The notes below the pieces were generated by a model. That model worked only from the letters and a program-made list of their open reading frames with translations. It ran no database searches and had not been told where the DNA came from. A DNA stretch of 64,000 nucleotides, taken from the NCBI RefSeq assembly GCF_949628265.1, contig NC_088786.1, positions 26,123,681-26,187,680 of the forward strand. Reading direction: 5' to 3'. Positions 1 through 11,739 of the stretch are shown piece after piece (the first letter of the stretch is position 1; each line of letters starts with the position of its first letter). The stretch comes from Cloeon dipterum (taxonomy: Eukaryota > Arthropoda > Insecta > Ephemeroptera > Baetidae). A program made the translations under genes and the position numbers.

Positions 1-635
1 TAAATTAATATTAAATTTTCCAACCAACTGATAAACTTCTCAAAAGAGGCATCAACAGGTATTTTAAAGATAGTAAACAAAGTATATTTTGCACTGTTCA
101 GTGATCCAATTGATCTGATTAATTATCAATAGTAAATTTATAGATAACTACATAGGTCCATTTATAGAATACCAGGTGTATCCATGAGGTTATTTGAAAA
201 CCCAGAGCTTGGTTACTATTACATAGTTATATCTAAATCCACACCTGCTCCAAGATTACGAGTTTTTGGCTCTTGTGATTTTACCCTGAAATTATGGTAT
301 CAAATAATTAAATAAGATAAAAACTATCAGTTATAATTTTAGATTTATCAATCCTTTCTGCATTTTAGTGTTTGAATTGCAAAACAGGGTTGCGAAGTAG
401 CCATAGTTTAAATAAGTTAAATACAGCAGCCTAATACAGACATTCTAATGCAATAATATCAAATAATAATCTGTCCTAAAATCAAAATTTAATGCGTTTT
501 AGTGTGATGATTTGACCATGTGGTACAAATTTTGTAATTCAGGTGCTGAATTTGGGATTAGGTTTTGTTCCAAAAATGCTAGCCATGCAGAGCTTTAATT
601 TTTACAACTTTTAATCTTCCAATAAAATTACAAAC
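1..635. other. AT-rich non-coding stretch, probably intron of the FAM89-like gene
   Basis: No exon with recognisable coding content was found on either strand. Because the FAM89-like coding exon ends at a splice donor at 634-635 on the minus strand, this stretch is probably the start of its next intron. The following exon, which should continue the conserved family block, is not visible here and would lie off the left edge. Confidence 0.5.
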
Positions 636-977
636 CATTTCCTGTCTGAGAACTGCCAGTTGAGCATCAAGGGAGGACGTCACCCTGATTGGATTGACTT
701 GCAGGCGAGAGGAAGAGCTTTGGTGCTGAAGGCCGATTGGGGGTGGTGGTACAGGAGGAGCAGGAGCGTGCCTCTTCTGACTCGGTCTCGGAGGAGGAGG
801 ATTTCGAGGGGGTGCAGGAGGAGGATTCCTTGGCGGAGGAATGGGACGCTGCCGGGCTGGCTGCTGCTGCTTCACCATCTCTTCCTGCAAGAGTACGAGA
901 TTGTCCTTGTCCAAGGCTCCACTCAAACTCTTCGGCAAGGGAGGCAAGGTGAATGGCAATGAAGGAGGAGACGACAT
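636..977 (-). CDS. FAM89/LRAP25-like adapter protein, first coding exon only (partial)
   Basis: This exon encodes 114 residues from an ATG at 977 to a donor-like GTTTGT at 635-630. Two blocks match the FAM89 (leucine repeat adapter protein 25) family: LPPLPKSLSG near residue 12 and LDAQLAVLRQEM at the exon end. The second corresponds to the family block LDSALAALRKEM that precedes the leucine-rich core. Between them is a proline-rich linker with PPPRNPPP-type repeats, possible SH3 or WW ligands. Vertebrate LRAP25 links LIMK1 and MRCK to actomyosin; carrying that over to this gene is inference. Its start lies only 97 bases after the APC11 stop on the same strand, and a possible acceptor (TTTTCCAAG) sits just upstream of the ATG, so a separate 5' UTR exon is possible. 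The C-terminal part is outside the window. Confidence 0.6.
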
Positions 978-1073
978 TTTTCACCTTGGAAAAGATATTT
1001 AATATAATGCTCTTGTTTTGCTATCACTGCGGGAGAAACATACCTTAATTTGAGTACTAGATATAAAATCAAT

Positions 1074-1451
1074 TTATTCCTTGAATTTCCACTCTTGGCG
1101 GCACATCGGGCAAAGACTGTGTACTTGATTGGAATTGAGCCACTTCATGATGCAGTGGATGTGGAAGCAGTGAGAGCACTGGCCCCAAACTGCAAGTTAA
1201 ATTTTTAATTAATTCTCATTGAATCGCAAATCGGTATTACTTACCCAGAGGACAATCATCTCCAGGCAATTTGCACTCAGGGCAGCATCCATCAAATGGC
1301 ATTCGGCAAATTCCGCAGTTGTCATCATTGGCAACCCAGCGCCAAGTCGCCACACCAGCCCAGCCTGGAGCGAACACGTAAAATGTGGTTGTAGAAAAAG
1401 TATAGAAATTCGAAAGAGCGCAGTCAACTCACATTTGATGGTCACTTTCAT
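1074..1451 (-). CDS. ANAPC11: Anaphase-promoting complex subunit 11 (RING-H2)
   Basis: Three exons (1433-1451, 1245-1364, 1074-1189) join in phase to give 84 residues, the same length as the human protein. The product starts MKVTIKCW and carries the family's extended RING-H2 fold: CGICR, then CCPEC, GDDCPLVWGQC, HCFHIHC and [12 protein letters not shown] at the C-terminus. APC11 is the catalytic RING subunit that, with the cullin-like APC2, recruits E2 enzymes to the APC/C to ubiquitylate cyclin B and securin in the nucleus and cytoplasm. All zinc ligands are present. The stop TAA sits inside an AATAAA hexamer (1073-1078), so the 3' UTR could be extremely short. The FAM89-like gene follows on the same strand. 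Confidence 0.97.
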
Positions 1452-2573
1452 TTCGTCCGCATGCAGATTGTGCGAAAAACCATAAATCAAGAAAGACAGC
1501 CGCAAGGCGCTGGTGAAAGTGACTTCGATTCGGCACGCCCTTCGTTTGCTACAAAATAAGAAGAGATGGTCAACGAGAACCTTCCAAATTGGAAATTTCA
1601 TTCAATAGTTGGACGAAGAAAATGCTTGTGTTAATTACCTCTAAAATTGCACAGATATTTGCATATCATACATATTCATATTCTGTCAATCTTTGGAGTC
1701 CTCCCACCGCAAATTTTTGCTGCGGCTGCACAAGCACAACAAACACAGCGACAGCGCCATGCAAAACAAAGAGCGCGATTTATTTGAAAGTTTTATGTAT
1801 TGTATTATTTCTTGCTAGTAATTTATGAGTTTATCAATACATATAAATATATGACCCTGGATTTTCACTTATTAAGTTCAAATTCTTACAATTTAATTGA
1901 TACTGTAATTATATAAGCTATTTTTATTAAGCTATTTAAATTTATTCAAGTTCATGGCGTGTATGATTTTAAGGACTAAAACTGTTGAGCAGCGTAATAA
2001 ATCTAATAAATGTTTGGAATGTACTTTTAATTCTTTTAATTTTAGCATGCGTCTCTGATCTCTGATGTTTGGACAAAATAATCAACTTAAAAATATACTG
2101 TGTAAAAATTTATTATATTTTCTGATATTTAGGTGTCAAAATTGAAGTGATTTTAGATAACGCATTCAAAAAGTCACCCCCAGTTTTACTTCTCAACAGT
2201 TTAGACTTATCTGAAGAAATAAATAATCTTCATCCCTTTAATTCTTGTAGTTAAAATCAAATTTTTGGATGAAAATAATTATTCACGGGAAAAGATCCAA
2301 CGATATTACTCAATTTAAAAAAAAATTCGTTTCTATAAAATATAAATGAATATGAAAAGCGCAGCAGCTTTGAATAATTATGTGGGAACGATGGTTAGCC
2401 ATTAACCATGCATTTTTATATCAATTTTGTTTGATTAATTTGCTTTAAAATAGCACTGCACAGTACAGTTCTGTTCAAACATTTTAACATAAAAAAGAAA
2501 TTTGAAGGTCGAACACAACGAAAACTTGCACCGCTCTCTTCTCATTCTTGCCTGGTGGTCTGTACAGTGGATT
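1452..2573. other. Intergenic region between the divergent APC11 and PSMD4 genes
   Basis: The part next to 1452 is the 5' flank of APC11. The rest is AT-rich with only short, unsupported reading frames. I see no RNA gene or clear mobile element before the hairpin that starts at 2574. Confidence 0.5.
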
Positions 2574-2713
2574 TGTGTGCAAGGTAAGAAGTTCTGTGCC
2601 CACTCAAAGGTGGCACGTCGATCATTGGAGTTGAGGCAAACCGTGGGCGTAACGAGGAAAAACGATCGACGCGCCACTCACGAGTGAGCACAGAACTTCT
2701 TAACTTGCACACA
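2574..2713. repeat. 140-base inverted repeat (hairpin): foldback MITE or miRNA-like precursor
   Basis: The left arm 2574-2623 and the reverse complement of 2664-2713 match at about 43 of 50 positions without gaps, separated by a 40-base loop. The arms begin TGTGTGCAAG and end CGTCGATC. Four of the mismatches are clustered near the middle of the arm. The unit lies about 120 bases upstream of the PSMD4 start codon, so it is in the promoter or 5' UTR. I found no convincing target-site duplication at its edges and no second copy in the window. A foldback transposable element is the simplest reading; a small-RNA precursor is possible because the arms are longer than, but shaped like, an animal pri-miRNA stem. 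Confidence 0.85.
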
Positions 2714-2791
2714 GCCGCTCCATAGTGCTCCATAGTCCATAGGAGTGAAGAGGGCTGGCGGCTGCCGTCATAGCTTAAATTTTTACATTTA

Positions 2792-2800
2792 GCGCATGCG
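2792..2800 (+). promoter_or_regulatory. GCGCATGCG palindrome, NRF-1/Ewg-type site in the PSMD4 promoter
   Basis: The nine-base palindromic core lies 33 bases upstream of the PSMD4 ATG. It matches the core of the NRF-1 / Erect wing binding palindrome, common near start sites of housekeeping genes. The match is seen directly; binding is inference. Confidence 0.45.
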
Positions 2801-2832
2801 TTTGTCTGCCGTCTGCGTTACAGATTTCCAAG

Positions 2833-5130
2833 ATGGTGCTCGAATCAACTATGATTTGGTATGTCTGTAAAATAATATCAAATTCTTCTTAAAGTAGCCA
2901 TACATTTTGCCTTTAATCATTGCGGATGAAATAATGAGTTCATTAGCTTTTATTTGGCATCAAATAATACCGTGTGCTTGTTAGAATTATTTGAAAAATC
3001 GCAATGTGAACTGAACTGCTCGATGACTCGACAGCTTTCAGCCGTGTTTACGTATTTTCGGCACAAAACATTTTAATTTATTCTTTCTCCAATGGCGTCA
3101 ATTGATAAATACATATCATCTTTCACGCTCTAGTGTGGACAACTCGGACTTCATGAGGAATGGCGATTTCTTGCCAACGAGAATGCAGGCCCAACAGGAT
3201 GCCGTCAGTATGGTTTGCCACTCGAAGACCAGGTCCAACCCAGAAAACAATGTGGGACTATTAACCATGGCTAAGTACGTCGACCTCATGAATTCATAAT
3301 TTATGACTGATTAAATCAAATACTTCGTGTTCAGCGTTGAGGTTTTGGCCACCCTGACCACGGATGTTGGAAGAATTATGTCTAAGCTGCACCAAGTCCA
3401 ACCCAATGGAAATATCAGCCTTCTTACTGGAATTCGCATTGCCCATGTTAGGAACCAATATTAAAATTCTTATTTAAAATTATAACCTCCTCTTGTTTAG
3501 TTGGCATTAAAGCATCGTCAAGGAAAAAATCACAAGATGAGAATTGTAGCTTTTGTCGGCAGCCCTGTTGAGATGGAAGACAAAGAACTGGTAAAATTGG
3601 CAAAGCGTCTGAAGAAAGAAAAAGTTAATGTTGATGTTGTGAGCTTTGGTGAGGAGGTAAGTACCGTCGATCCAGCAAATGCCACCAAATTTAAAACTTC
3701 ATTGGTTTTTAGGTTTCTAACAATGATGTGCTTACATCTTTCGTCAACACTTTGAATGGAAAGGATGGTACTGGAAGCCACTTGGTCACTGTTCCCCCGG
3801 GCCCACATTTGTCTGACGCTCTTCTCTCGTCTCCAATCATTCAGGTTTGAATCATCACAATATTATTTAACATAGATTCATTGAAATCCAACTAAAAATA
3901 TTCAGGGTGAGGATGGCACAGGTGGCGCAGGACTTGGAGCTTCTGGTTTTGAATTTGGAGTTGACCCCAACGAGGATCCTGAATTGGCTCTGGTAAGTTC
4001 AATCCTTTACTTTCAGCAAATATTATTTTTAAACTCAAATTAGTGACTTTTGTGCCTCAGTATTTTTCTATTTTCATTATTCAAAATATTATCAATTCTA
4101 TTTTATTTTAAGTTGCTTTTGATATTACCTTTCTCGTTGCTCTTCTCTTGCTCTTAAATTTGCTACAAAAAAATCACTAAACATTGTTTGAATGAATGAA
4201 TTAAACTGAAAAGTGATTTAGTGAGTATTAATTAATGTCCTTCTCATCTGATCATTTTTGAAAATGGATAGTTGTTCAAATAATGGGCCTTCAAATAAGA
4301 TGCTTTTCTATTTTAAGCATTGTACTAATATTATTTCATTTTCCCTCAATTAACAAACAGCATGATTTTTTTGTATATTAATTAAATTTATTGATATCGT
4401 CGCATTCAAAGATAATTTTGAATTATTTTGAGGCTGTTACATAACAACAATGTCATTGAATATGAATATTTCATCGGAAAGTGCATTTTTTTAGGAAATG
4501 GCTTTATCAGATTGAGGAGAATTACAGTTATTATGTGTTGTAGGCCCTTCGAGTTTCTATGGAAGAGCAACGCCAGCGAATGGAAGATGAGGCTAGGCGC
4601 ACACAGGCTGAGTCCGCTCAAGCTGCTCCTGCAGCTGCCGAAACTGGTGGAGGTAATTTACTTTTTTGTCGCTGGGTAGAAGCTTCAATGAGATCTTGCT
4701 CATTTCCAGCTGGAACTGACGAAGCTATGCTGGAGAGAGCACTCGCTATGTCCATGGAGGGCGTGGAAGAGCCTCTCGCTGCCACCCGCGCGACTCCTGA
4801 TTTCAGCAATATGACTGAGGACGAGCAGATTGCTTTCGCAATGCAGATGTCCATGCAAGATGCCCGTAAGTTGATGCCCAGAGGATCACAATGAAGGGTT
4901 TTATTTCATTTCATTACCTTACAGAGGAAATGCCGATGGATGTGGATGAGGGTGCTGGCACAGCAGCTGCCGGCACTTCGATTGCTGAAGTTATGAATGA
5001 CCCAGACTTTCTGCAGAGTGTCCTTGAGAATTTGCCTGGAGTTGATCCGCAGAGTGAAGCAGTGCGTCAAGCAGTTGATAATGTTGCCAAGGAAAAAAAG
5101 AAGCCACCTTCTGATAAGGACAAGAAATAA
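2833..5130 (+). CDS. PSMD4: 26S proteasome ubiquitin receptor Rpn10 (non-ATPase regulatory subunit 4)
   Basis: Nine exons (2833-2858, 3134-3274, 3335-3446, 3501-3656, 3713-3844, 3906-3992, 4544-4652, 4710-4865, 4925-5130) join in phase to 374 residues; the human protein has 377. Residues 1-189 form the VWA domain that bridges proteasome lid and base (start [20 protein letters not shown]). Three ubiquitin-interacting motifs follow: [13 protein letters not shown] near 212-225, [13 protein letters not shown] near 259-272, and [15 protein letters not shown] near 292-306. The tail is lysine-rich ([12 protein letters not shown]). The protein captures polyubiquitylated substrates for the 26S proteasome. 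The start is the first ATG, in the context CCAAGATGG. A second proteasome gene, PSMB4, lies about 40 kb away. Confidence 0.98.
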
Positions 5131-5985
5131 GGACCCACTTCTGCTTGCATTTATATCATAGAACTTATTATATGGATATTCTTGCTGGCAATATAAATTT
5201 AATTCTGATTTAATTTTTTTCCATGCAAATGCTTATTGTGAGAGTTAAAATTAGATAAATTCCATGCCTGGTTTGAATCTAATTTTTTGAATGTAATAAA
5301 ATGCGCTAAAATTGCTTAAAATACTTGCGTTTTGTTCATGTTTCCTATTGACCACAAAGAAAGAAAAAGACTGGTTTAATCATTATATTTAAGGTAAACT
5401 AAATTTACTATGTATTATTTGTTAGATCAGCTAATGCAAGTCAGATTATATTGGGTTGTGTTATCACCATTACTCACCAGGCAAAGTCATATATAAACTT
5501 TAATTTAGACAAAATTGTCCTCTTTTGAGCGAGTGTGAGGTTATCTTCAATTAATTTAACCAAACAATTGACATACACAGGAAAACGTCATAAGAGATTT
5601 GAACTAACAGTATCTTCCCGCGTTTCAAACTAGTAAAGATGTTTGTTGAAATGCAGTACAAATTAATCTTCAAAACAAATTTATTGGATCAATAAAATAA
5701 ATTTTAATTTTTTAATCACATTTTTAACTCTTTTGCACTTAAAGTGAGAAAGAGTTTTTAAAAATAGCACTGATTTTGACTTGACAGTGCTAAAGGGTGG
5801 TCAATGAACTTCCGGTTTGTGTCATTTCATTTCTCAGCTGGAAGTGGCGAGGAGTGTTGTTCAGGGTTAAGAAAATAACCCTTTTCCTACTATCATGACA
5901 CGTCCGTAAATTTTACTGTTGATTTCGTTAAAATGTTTGTTGTTGAAGATATTTTGGCGTTGTGTTAAAATCCATCTGAAGAGAA
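5131..5985 (+). other. PSMD4 3' UTR and BicD 5' flank
   Basis: The sequence just after the PSMD4 stop is AT-rich and carries an AATAAA at 5295-5300, the likely poly(A) signal. The part from about 5780 to 5985 is richer in GC and probably holds the Bicaudal-D promoter and 5' UTR. No coding sequence was seen. Confidence 0.6.
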
Positions 5986-8900
5986 ATGGCGACTTTAGAC
6001 GAGTTAAAACTTGAGGTGGATCGGCTGACCCGCGAACTCGATCAAGCGGTCAGCGAGAAGATCCAGTCGGCGCAGTATGGACTTGTCCTGCTGGAAGAGA
6101 AACAGGCTCTTCAGCAGAAGGTTGAGGAGCTGGACAATTTATACGAAAGCACCAGAAGTGAACTGGAGATCACGCAAGAGGTTTGTTTTGCGTTTTACAT
6201 AACATTCTTTCCACGCGCTTTGCGACTATTTCAGCTATTTGGCACACTTCTTACACTGTTTTTATGAATTTTAATAAAGCTGAGGTGTTTAAATATACAC
6301 TGATCACTCTTGAAGGTGTTAATTTTGAAAAATTTGTCATGACAGCTCTATCGAGAGAGTATTATATTATGTGTATTATGAAATTTGAGGCCAAGGTTCT
6401 CAGTTCTCATTTTAAATATCTCTGTTTCAGGCTGTAGCTAAGTTTCAAACATCTCACAAGGTGACTACACTGTCCGGAATAGAGCAGGAGGAATCACTAT
6501 TAAGTGAATCGGCCATGAGGGAAACCTCACTGAACTCTCAAATATTAGATCTTGAGAGTGAAACCAAATTTGTATGTATCATAATTGCGTCATAACCAAT
6601 CCTGAATTCCTGTACTCATTAGCTCCGTGCTGAACTTGAAAGAGTAAAAGCAGAGAAGGAGAGCATGTCTGCTGAAATCAACAATTTCATTAAGAGGGAA
6701 GATGAACGAGAGGGCGACCGAAAACAAATGCGGTGCGAGCTTCGAGAAATCAAAAGTCGAGAGACTAGCTGGTTGACTGAATACTCTGAACTCGAGGAAG
6801 AAAACATCTCACTTCAGAAGCAAGTCGCAAGTCTCAAATCAAATCAGGTTGGTAGATTAAAGTTTAATGTGGAAAACAAATTTCTAAATTGTAAGGCATT
6901 CACAGGTTGAGTTTGAAGGAGTAAAGCATGAAGCTAGGCGCTTAGCAGAAGACGTTGATTTGCTTCATGAACAAGTTGCCGAGCTGAGCAACTTGAAGAA
7001 AATTGCTGAAAAGCAGTTGGAGGAAGCTTTAAATAGTTTACAGGTAGAATTTCCACCAAGTATTTTTGTGCAAGTTTTAATTGTATTCCGCAAAGGCTGA
7101 GAGAGAAGCAAAGTATGCTCTGAAGAAAGACCTGGACCAGAGAATGAATAGCCAATCCATGTACAATCTCAGCAACCTTGCTCTGAGCATCAGAGGTATT
7201 ATTTATAAGTCTTGAAATATAAATTAAATAATCCAAATACCTCGCCATCCCAGGACTTGCTGAAGGTTCTGGCCTTGGAAGTGATGGTGAGGAGGAGGAA
7301 ATGCCCGAGTTGAGAAGAATCGAAGCTGATTTGCAATCTGATGAGAATGCTCCCAAGTCTAAAGACAAACAAGTCGACCTCTTCAGTGAAATCCACTTGA
7401 ACGAACTTCAGAGGCTTGAAAAGGCAGTTGAGCAGGCTGAAACTGACAAGCAACTACTGACACAAAGTCTCCGTGACGCCCAAGGCCAATCTGAAAAGAG
7501 TCAGGCTGAATTGCAGGGATTGAGTGCTCGCATCGCCACTCTTGGTGCTCATATGGAGAGCCTTCTCTCCCTTAAGGAACGTCTCCTTCCCGATGGAATT
7601 GTGGTGAGTGCAATACATGTAAACACCCTAAAATTATTGAGGCTGAGAATTGCTAGTTCATTTGCCTCAATTCTTTTAAAGAAACCAGGCCCAAACATAA
7701 CTAGAGTGCTAAGAAACGTTTAGAATAATATATAATATATTGTTTTGCTATCTGATTAATTTCTAAGCATTTGTCGCACTGTAATTAGAAAATGTAGCAA
7801 ATCATAAAATGTTTCCTCCTTCTTTATTTACTTAATGTTGTCTATATCTGTCGCAGCCCAAAGATGTAACTGCTTTGAAAGACTGGTGTACACTATCAAG
7901 CCAGGAAATCATGGAGCTGCAGAAGCAATTGGCTGAACTGGAGTCTGGTCTTAACTACTCAGAAGCCGCCCAGCAACTGCGAGAAGATATTGCCAATTTG
8001 AAGGGAAAGGTGTTCTTTTGATTGAGAAGTTGAGAAACTGGTCCTAAACTTTATTATCATTAGCTCCTGGATGCTGAACAGAGAGCGAGAGGAATGTCTG
8101 CTGACTCGGTGGTTCTTGCTGAGCTGGCGTCTGAGGCTAGCAAGGCCTTTGAGGCTGCTCAAACCGGATTAAGCACCACCTGTGATGAACTAGCCACTTT
8201 GTATCACCATGTGTGCACAGTGAATGGAGAAACTCCGTCCAGAGTTATGCTGGATCATGAAAAACATGTGAATGAAGGTGATAATTTTTGTTTCACTCTT
8301 AAGAGTGTGGATGATAATTCGTATTTCAGATGGCAAGGTCAAGGTTGAAGAGGCGGAGAACAAGATAAGCTCCAGACTAGACGAGATTCGATCAAAACTG
8401 CAGGCAGGTGGAGTGGATGGTCTTGACAGTCTGTGCGAGGCAGCAAATTTGGCCCACAGCGTTGAAACAGCCCTTGACCAAGTGAGACACCTCAGCAAGG
8501 CAGTCTACCACACCCTGGAGCAAGGAAAGGGTGCTCGAGCTGAAGAAGGTACGTTTCTCAACCTCTCACTGGCTACACAGATTTTAATCTTTCAATCTCC
8601 ACAGCTTCGAGGGACATAGCTGAAGCGGAAGACCTCAATGAGCAAGTTATCAAGTTGAAGGCTCTGCTGTCCACGAAGAGGGAACAGATTGCCACGTTGA
8701 GAACCGTCATCAAGTCCAACAAAAACACTGCTGAGGTCGCCCTTACTAACCTCAAGTCTAAATACGAGACAGAGAAGGCCATTGTTAATGAGACCATGAC
8801 CAAGTTGAGGAACGAACTCAGAGTGCTCAAGGAGGACGCAGCCACTTTCTCAAGTGAGTCCATTTCAATAATATCTTACGCAAGGGTCTCTACACTATTG

Positions 8901-9500
8901 ATGCTTCAAATAATTTCTAAAATTGCAATGTCAGATCAGGCAGTATTAAGTTTGGTTTAGTTTTAGTGTATTTTTCGTTCTACTACAAACTTTCGCCAAA
9001 GGGTTATTGCTGATTATGAAGGCAATTGCATACATTAATCACAGACAAATCTTTAGAAAAATGAACGGTTTTCAAAAGACAGCCGTCAAATAAAAAGTAT
9101 ATAAATATTTAACTTGCTTTTGCAGTTAAAGCTATTGAAATTCCTCTACAGTTCCCTTCTCCCTTCTACACACTCCATCCACTTATTTGCTCTCTTTTCA
9201 TGTCCAGGTTTGAGAGCCATGTTCGCTGCTCGTTGCGAAGAATATGTGACGCAAGTTGATGAACTCCAGAGGCAATTGGCAGCAGCCGAAGATGAGAAGA
9301 AGACGCTGAACCAACTGCTACGCTTGGCCGTCCAGCAGAAGCTTGGCCTCACCCAGCGCCTCGAGGAGCTGGAGGTGGACCGGGAGATGAGGAACGCGCG
9401 CGGTCGGCACCTGCAGGCGCAGAGAGGTGCGCCTGGTCCTGGCCGAGTGGGGAATCGGCCCACTCGCCCTCATCGCAGTGGTGCTGGTGATTTCTTTTAG
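5986..9500 (+). CDS. BicD: Bicaudal-D, dynein-dynactin cargo adaptor
   Basis: Eleven exons (5986-6180, 6431-6571, 6623-6847, 6906-7043, 7096-7195, 7254-7603, 7857-8009, 8064-8277, 8330-8548, 8605-8853, 9208-9500) give 758 residues, close to the 782 of the fly protein. Almost the whole chain is coiled coil. The N-terminal CC1 box that contacts the dynein light intermediate chain is [13 protein letters not shown] at 28-40. The C-terminal cargo-binding helix is encoded by the last exon ([20 protein letters not shown], then [20 protein letters not shown]). BicD links dynein to Rab6 vesicles and to mRNA cargoes via Egalitarian. The basic, proline-containing tail after the coiled coil is variable in the family. 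A donor-like GTGCGC at 9426 could give another C-terminus, so the last 25 residues are less certain. Confidence 0.96.
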
Positions 9501-10827
9501 CCCTTCCTGTACATTATACACGACTAACTTCCTTCCTTGAAGCTACGCAACATAGAAATCTCTCAGAATCGCTCGCCCCAGACGCCGAGGGTGAGGTTCT
9601 GAATTAATGTCCAAGTAAATTGTACCGTCCCTGTTTTTGGTGGTGGCGAGTTCGTTTTTATACACGTAACAATCGCATTTTTTATCGTTAAGTGGGGCTG
9701 ATTTGAGAGGTCAGTGTTTTGGAAGCCACTGACTGGAAACGCCATTTCAAGATCGTCATAGTGTGATAAATGTTCTAATTTATTGGCAACTATGCATACT
9801 CACCGAAAATGGTGTGACAAACACTTGCAAAATCATTTGATGAATAGTTATATATTTTCTACGCGTCATCCTCTCGTTCAAACGAGAGGGCTGATAAATA
9901 ATTATTTTCGCTCTCGGACTACTCTCCTTGGTCGCAAAGAGGCCACTAGTTACTCTTCTCTTCTCTTTCCTTTCTCTTGTTACTAAGTGAGCTATTTTCA
10001 ACTTTTTATCCTTTTTGTGTATTCGTTCTTGTTATGACCGAATTTTACAGAGCATTGGTCAATATTTTACTTATAAAGTAAGTATCGATTTTGGGTCTTT
10101 TCCATAAATTGTGATATGAAGACAAATTGCAACTTTTCCTCTGCCAAGGATATCTCTACTCGCTTATGTTTTATTTGCTGACAAAATATTCTTCCAATGG
10201 TAGGGTAGATTAAAGGCAACTAATATCACCAAGGGTCACATCTTTACTGACTCCTTATTTGATAACACTTTGAATATTTACTAGTCCGAAATCATTGGAA
10301 GCCTGGTGTCGGAGTTGCTCTGTAGAAGAATCGAGCAGAACTTACTCATGTAATTCGGTAGGGAAATTGTTTTCCAGATCGCAGGGGTATAATTTCACTA
10401 TATTATTTATTTATTGTGCGATTCTGTTCGTTGAACACGTTAACTTGATAACTCACCAGCGCAGTTACACCTAATATTTAACCAAGCAATGTTACGTCAA
10501 CTTTGTTGCTTTCTAAGCATTTTGATAGTGGCGTAGTAGAACTGGTTACAAGGATATAATTGTATGCACTCATTTATTTATTGTATTTGAATTCATGTTG
10601 ATGACCAGTGCACTGTACGCATTATGAGCTAGCCTTTTTACCTGAACTATTTTTTAATGTTCATTAAGTAAACATTAAAAGTCTGTTAAAATTACAATTG
10701 CGTTTTATTTCTTCAAATTTAACATACAAGGACAAACAGAAATAGTATTGTCATTTCCTTGTCCGTGAACAAACTGTGCAGTTGGCGGGTACACGGCTCA
10801 GCACCGGAACAGATAGTAAGTTAGAAC
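9501..10827. other. BicD 3' UTR and PARL 3' flank (convergent genes)
   Basis: No coding sequence is visible. The + strand part is probably a long BicD 3' UTR. On the minus strand an AATAAA at 10704-10709 lies about 120 bases beyond the PARL stop and is the likely poly(A) signal of that gene. The two genes are tail to tail. Confidence 0.5.
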
Positions 10828-11739
10828 TCATTTTGAACTCCGGTTGTTGTGCCACCATGTAACTAGAACTTCCCTTTTCATCCACAAATTGTGTCCGCAC
10901 ACTGCCCAGAAAATACCAAACAATGCGCCACCAAGATGAGCGGCGTGGTCAAAAAATCTCCACCTCATCACCATTCCAACAGAGTCCATCAACAGCAAGC
11001 CTTTAATGGCCATTTCTCCTGTGAAGTGGAATTGCGGCAGGAAAATAATCGACAGCCTAATATCGGGATGCACGGTGCAGATGTAGCCCAGGATGGCCAT
11101 GATGGCGCCTGAAGCTCCCAAGGACCTGCCAGGGAATCTTGTCAAAACTTTGTAAGTGTGGCTGGCCAAGGAGGACACCACTCCCGAAGCCAGGTAGAGT
11201 CCGAGGAACTGCTCCTTGCCCAGGATGGCCACCGTTCCTGTGCAAAAACTGTGTAGGACAAACATATTCGCCGCCAGATGCAGGAAGGACTGGTGGCTGA
11301 AGGTGGAGAGCAGCATTGGCCAGCAGACAGCCTTTTGCGCAGGATCAGCGGAGAAAAGCCGGTACATGAATGGCTGCAATCTTGGCAGTCTCCACGCGCA
11401 GAAAACAGCGACGTTGCACGCAAGAATGGGTGCAAAAATCTTCTGTCCTTCGCTTAGACTGTTCCAAAAGGCGTTCATGTGCTGTCTGAGAGACCCAGCC
11501 TTCTTGAACCTAGGCTGCAACAGGGATTTGCTGATCATCTTGGCCCTGAGTTCCTCGTACTGCCAGATGCTGGCCCCAACGTAGCACGTAGATCCAACGG
11601 CGCCAGTGAAAAGAATTGGTTTTAAAATTTTCATGGACGGGCCTGCACTGTTGGATGCCAATTTGCCCATACGGAAGAATCGCAGTTGTTGCCCTCCGCA
11701 GGGAGGGCGAAAGATGCACCTTTGCGCCAAGCTCAGCAT
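10828..11739 (-). CDS. PARL: Mitochondrial rhomboid protease (PARL / rho-7)
   Basis: A single uninterrupted frame of 303 residues. The N-terminus is basic and lacks acidic residues (MLSLAQRCIFRPP), as expected for mitochondrial import. A first membrane segment near 40-60 precedes the six-helix rhomboid core, as in PARL-type (1+6) rhomboids. The catalytic serine is S210 in GASGA and the catalytic histidine is H268 in DHAAHLGG; their 58-residue spacing equals that of human S277 and H335. The enzyme cleaves inner-membrane proteins such as PINK1 and PGAM5. HLAANMFVLHSF near 154-165 is the conserved helix-2 motif. The gene has no intron in its coding region, unlike its neighbours. A retrocopy origin cannot be excluded, but the frame is intact. 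Confidence 0.96.
   Translation of the reverse strand: MLSLAQRCIFRPPCGGQQLRFFRMGKLASNSAGPSMKILKPILFTGAVGSTCYVGASIWQYEELRAKMISKSLLQPRFKKAGSLRQHMNAFWNSLSEGQKIFAPILACNVAVFCAWRLPRLQPFMYRLFSADPAQKAVCWPMLLSTFSHQSFLHLAANMFVLHSFCTGTVAILGKEQFLGLYLASGVVSSLASHTYKVLTRFPGRSLGASGAIMAILGYICTVHPDIRLSIIFLPQFHFTGEMAIKGLLLMDSVGMVMRWRFFDHAAHLGGALFGIFWAVCGHNLWMKREVLVTWWHNNRSSK

Noticed and set aside
660-962. Plus-strand frames overlapping the FAM89-like exon
   Set aside because: They are shadows of the proline-rich minus-strand exon, which reads as Arg/Glu/Gly-rich nonsense on the other strand.
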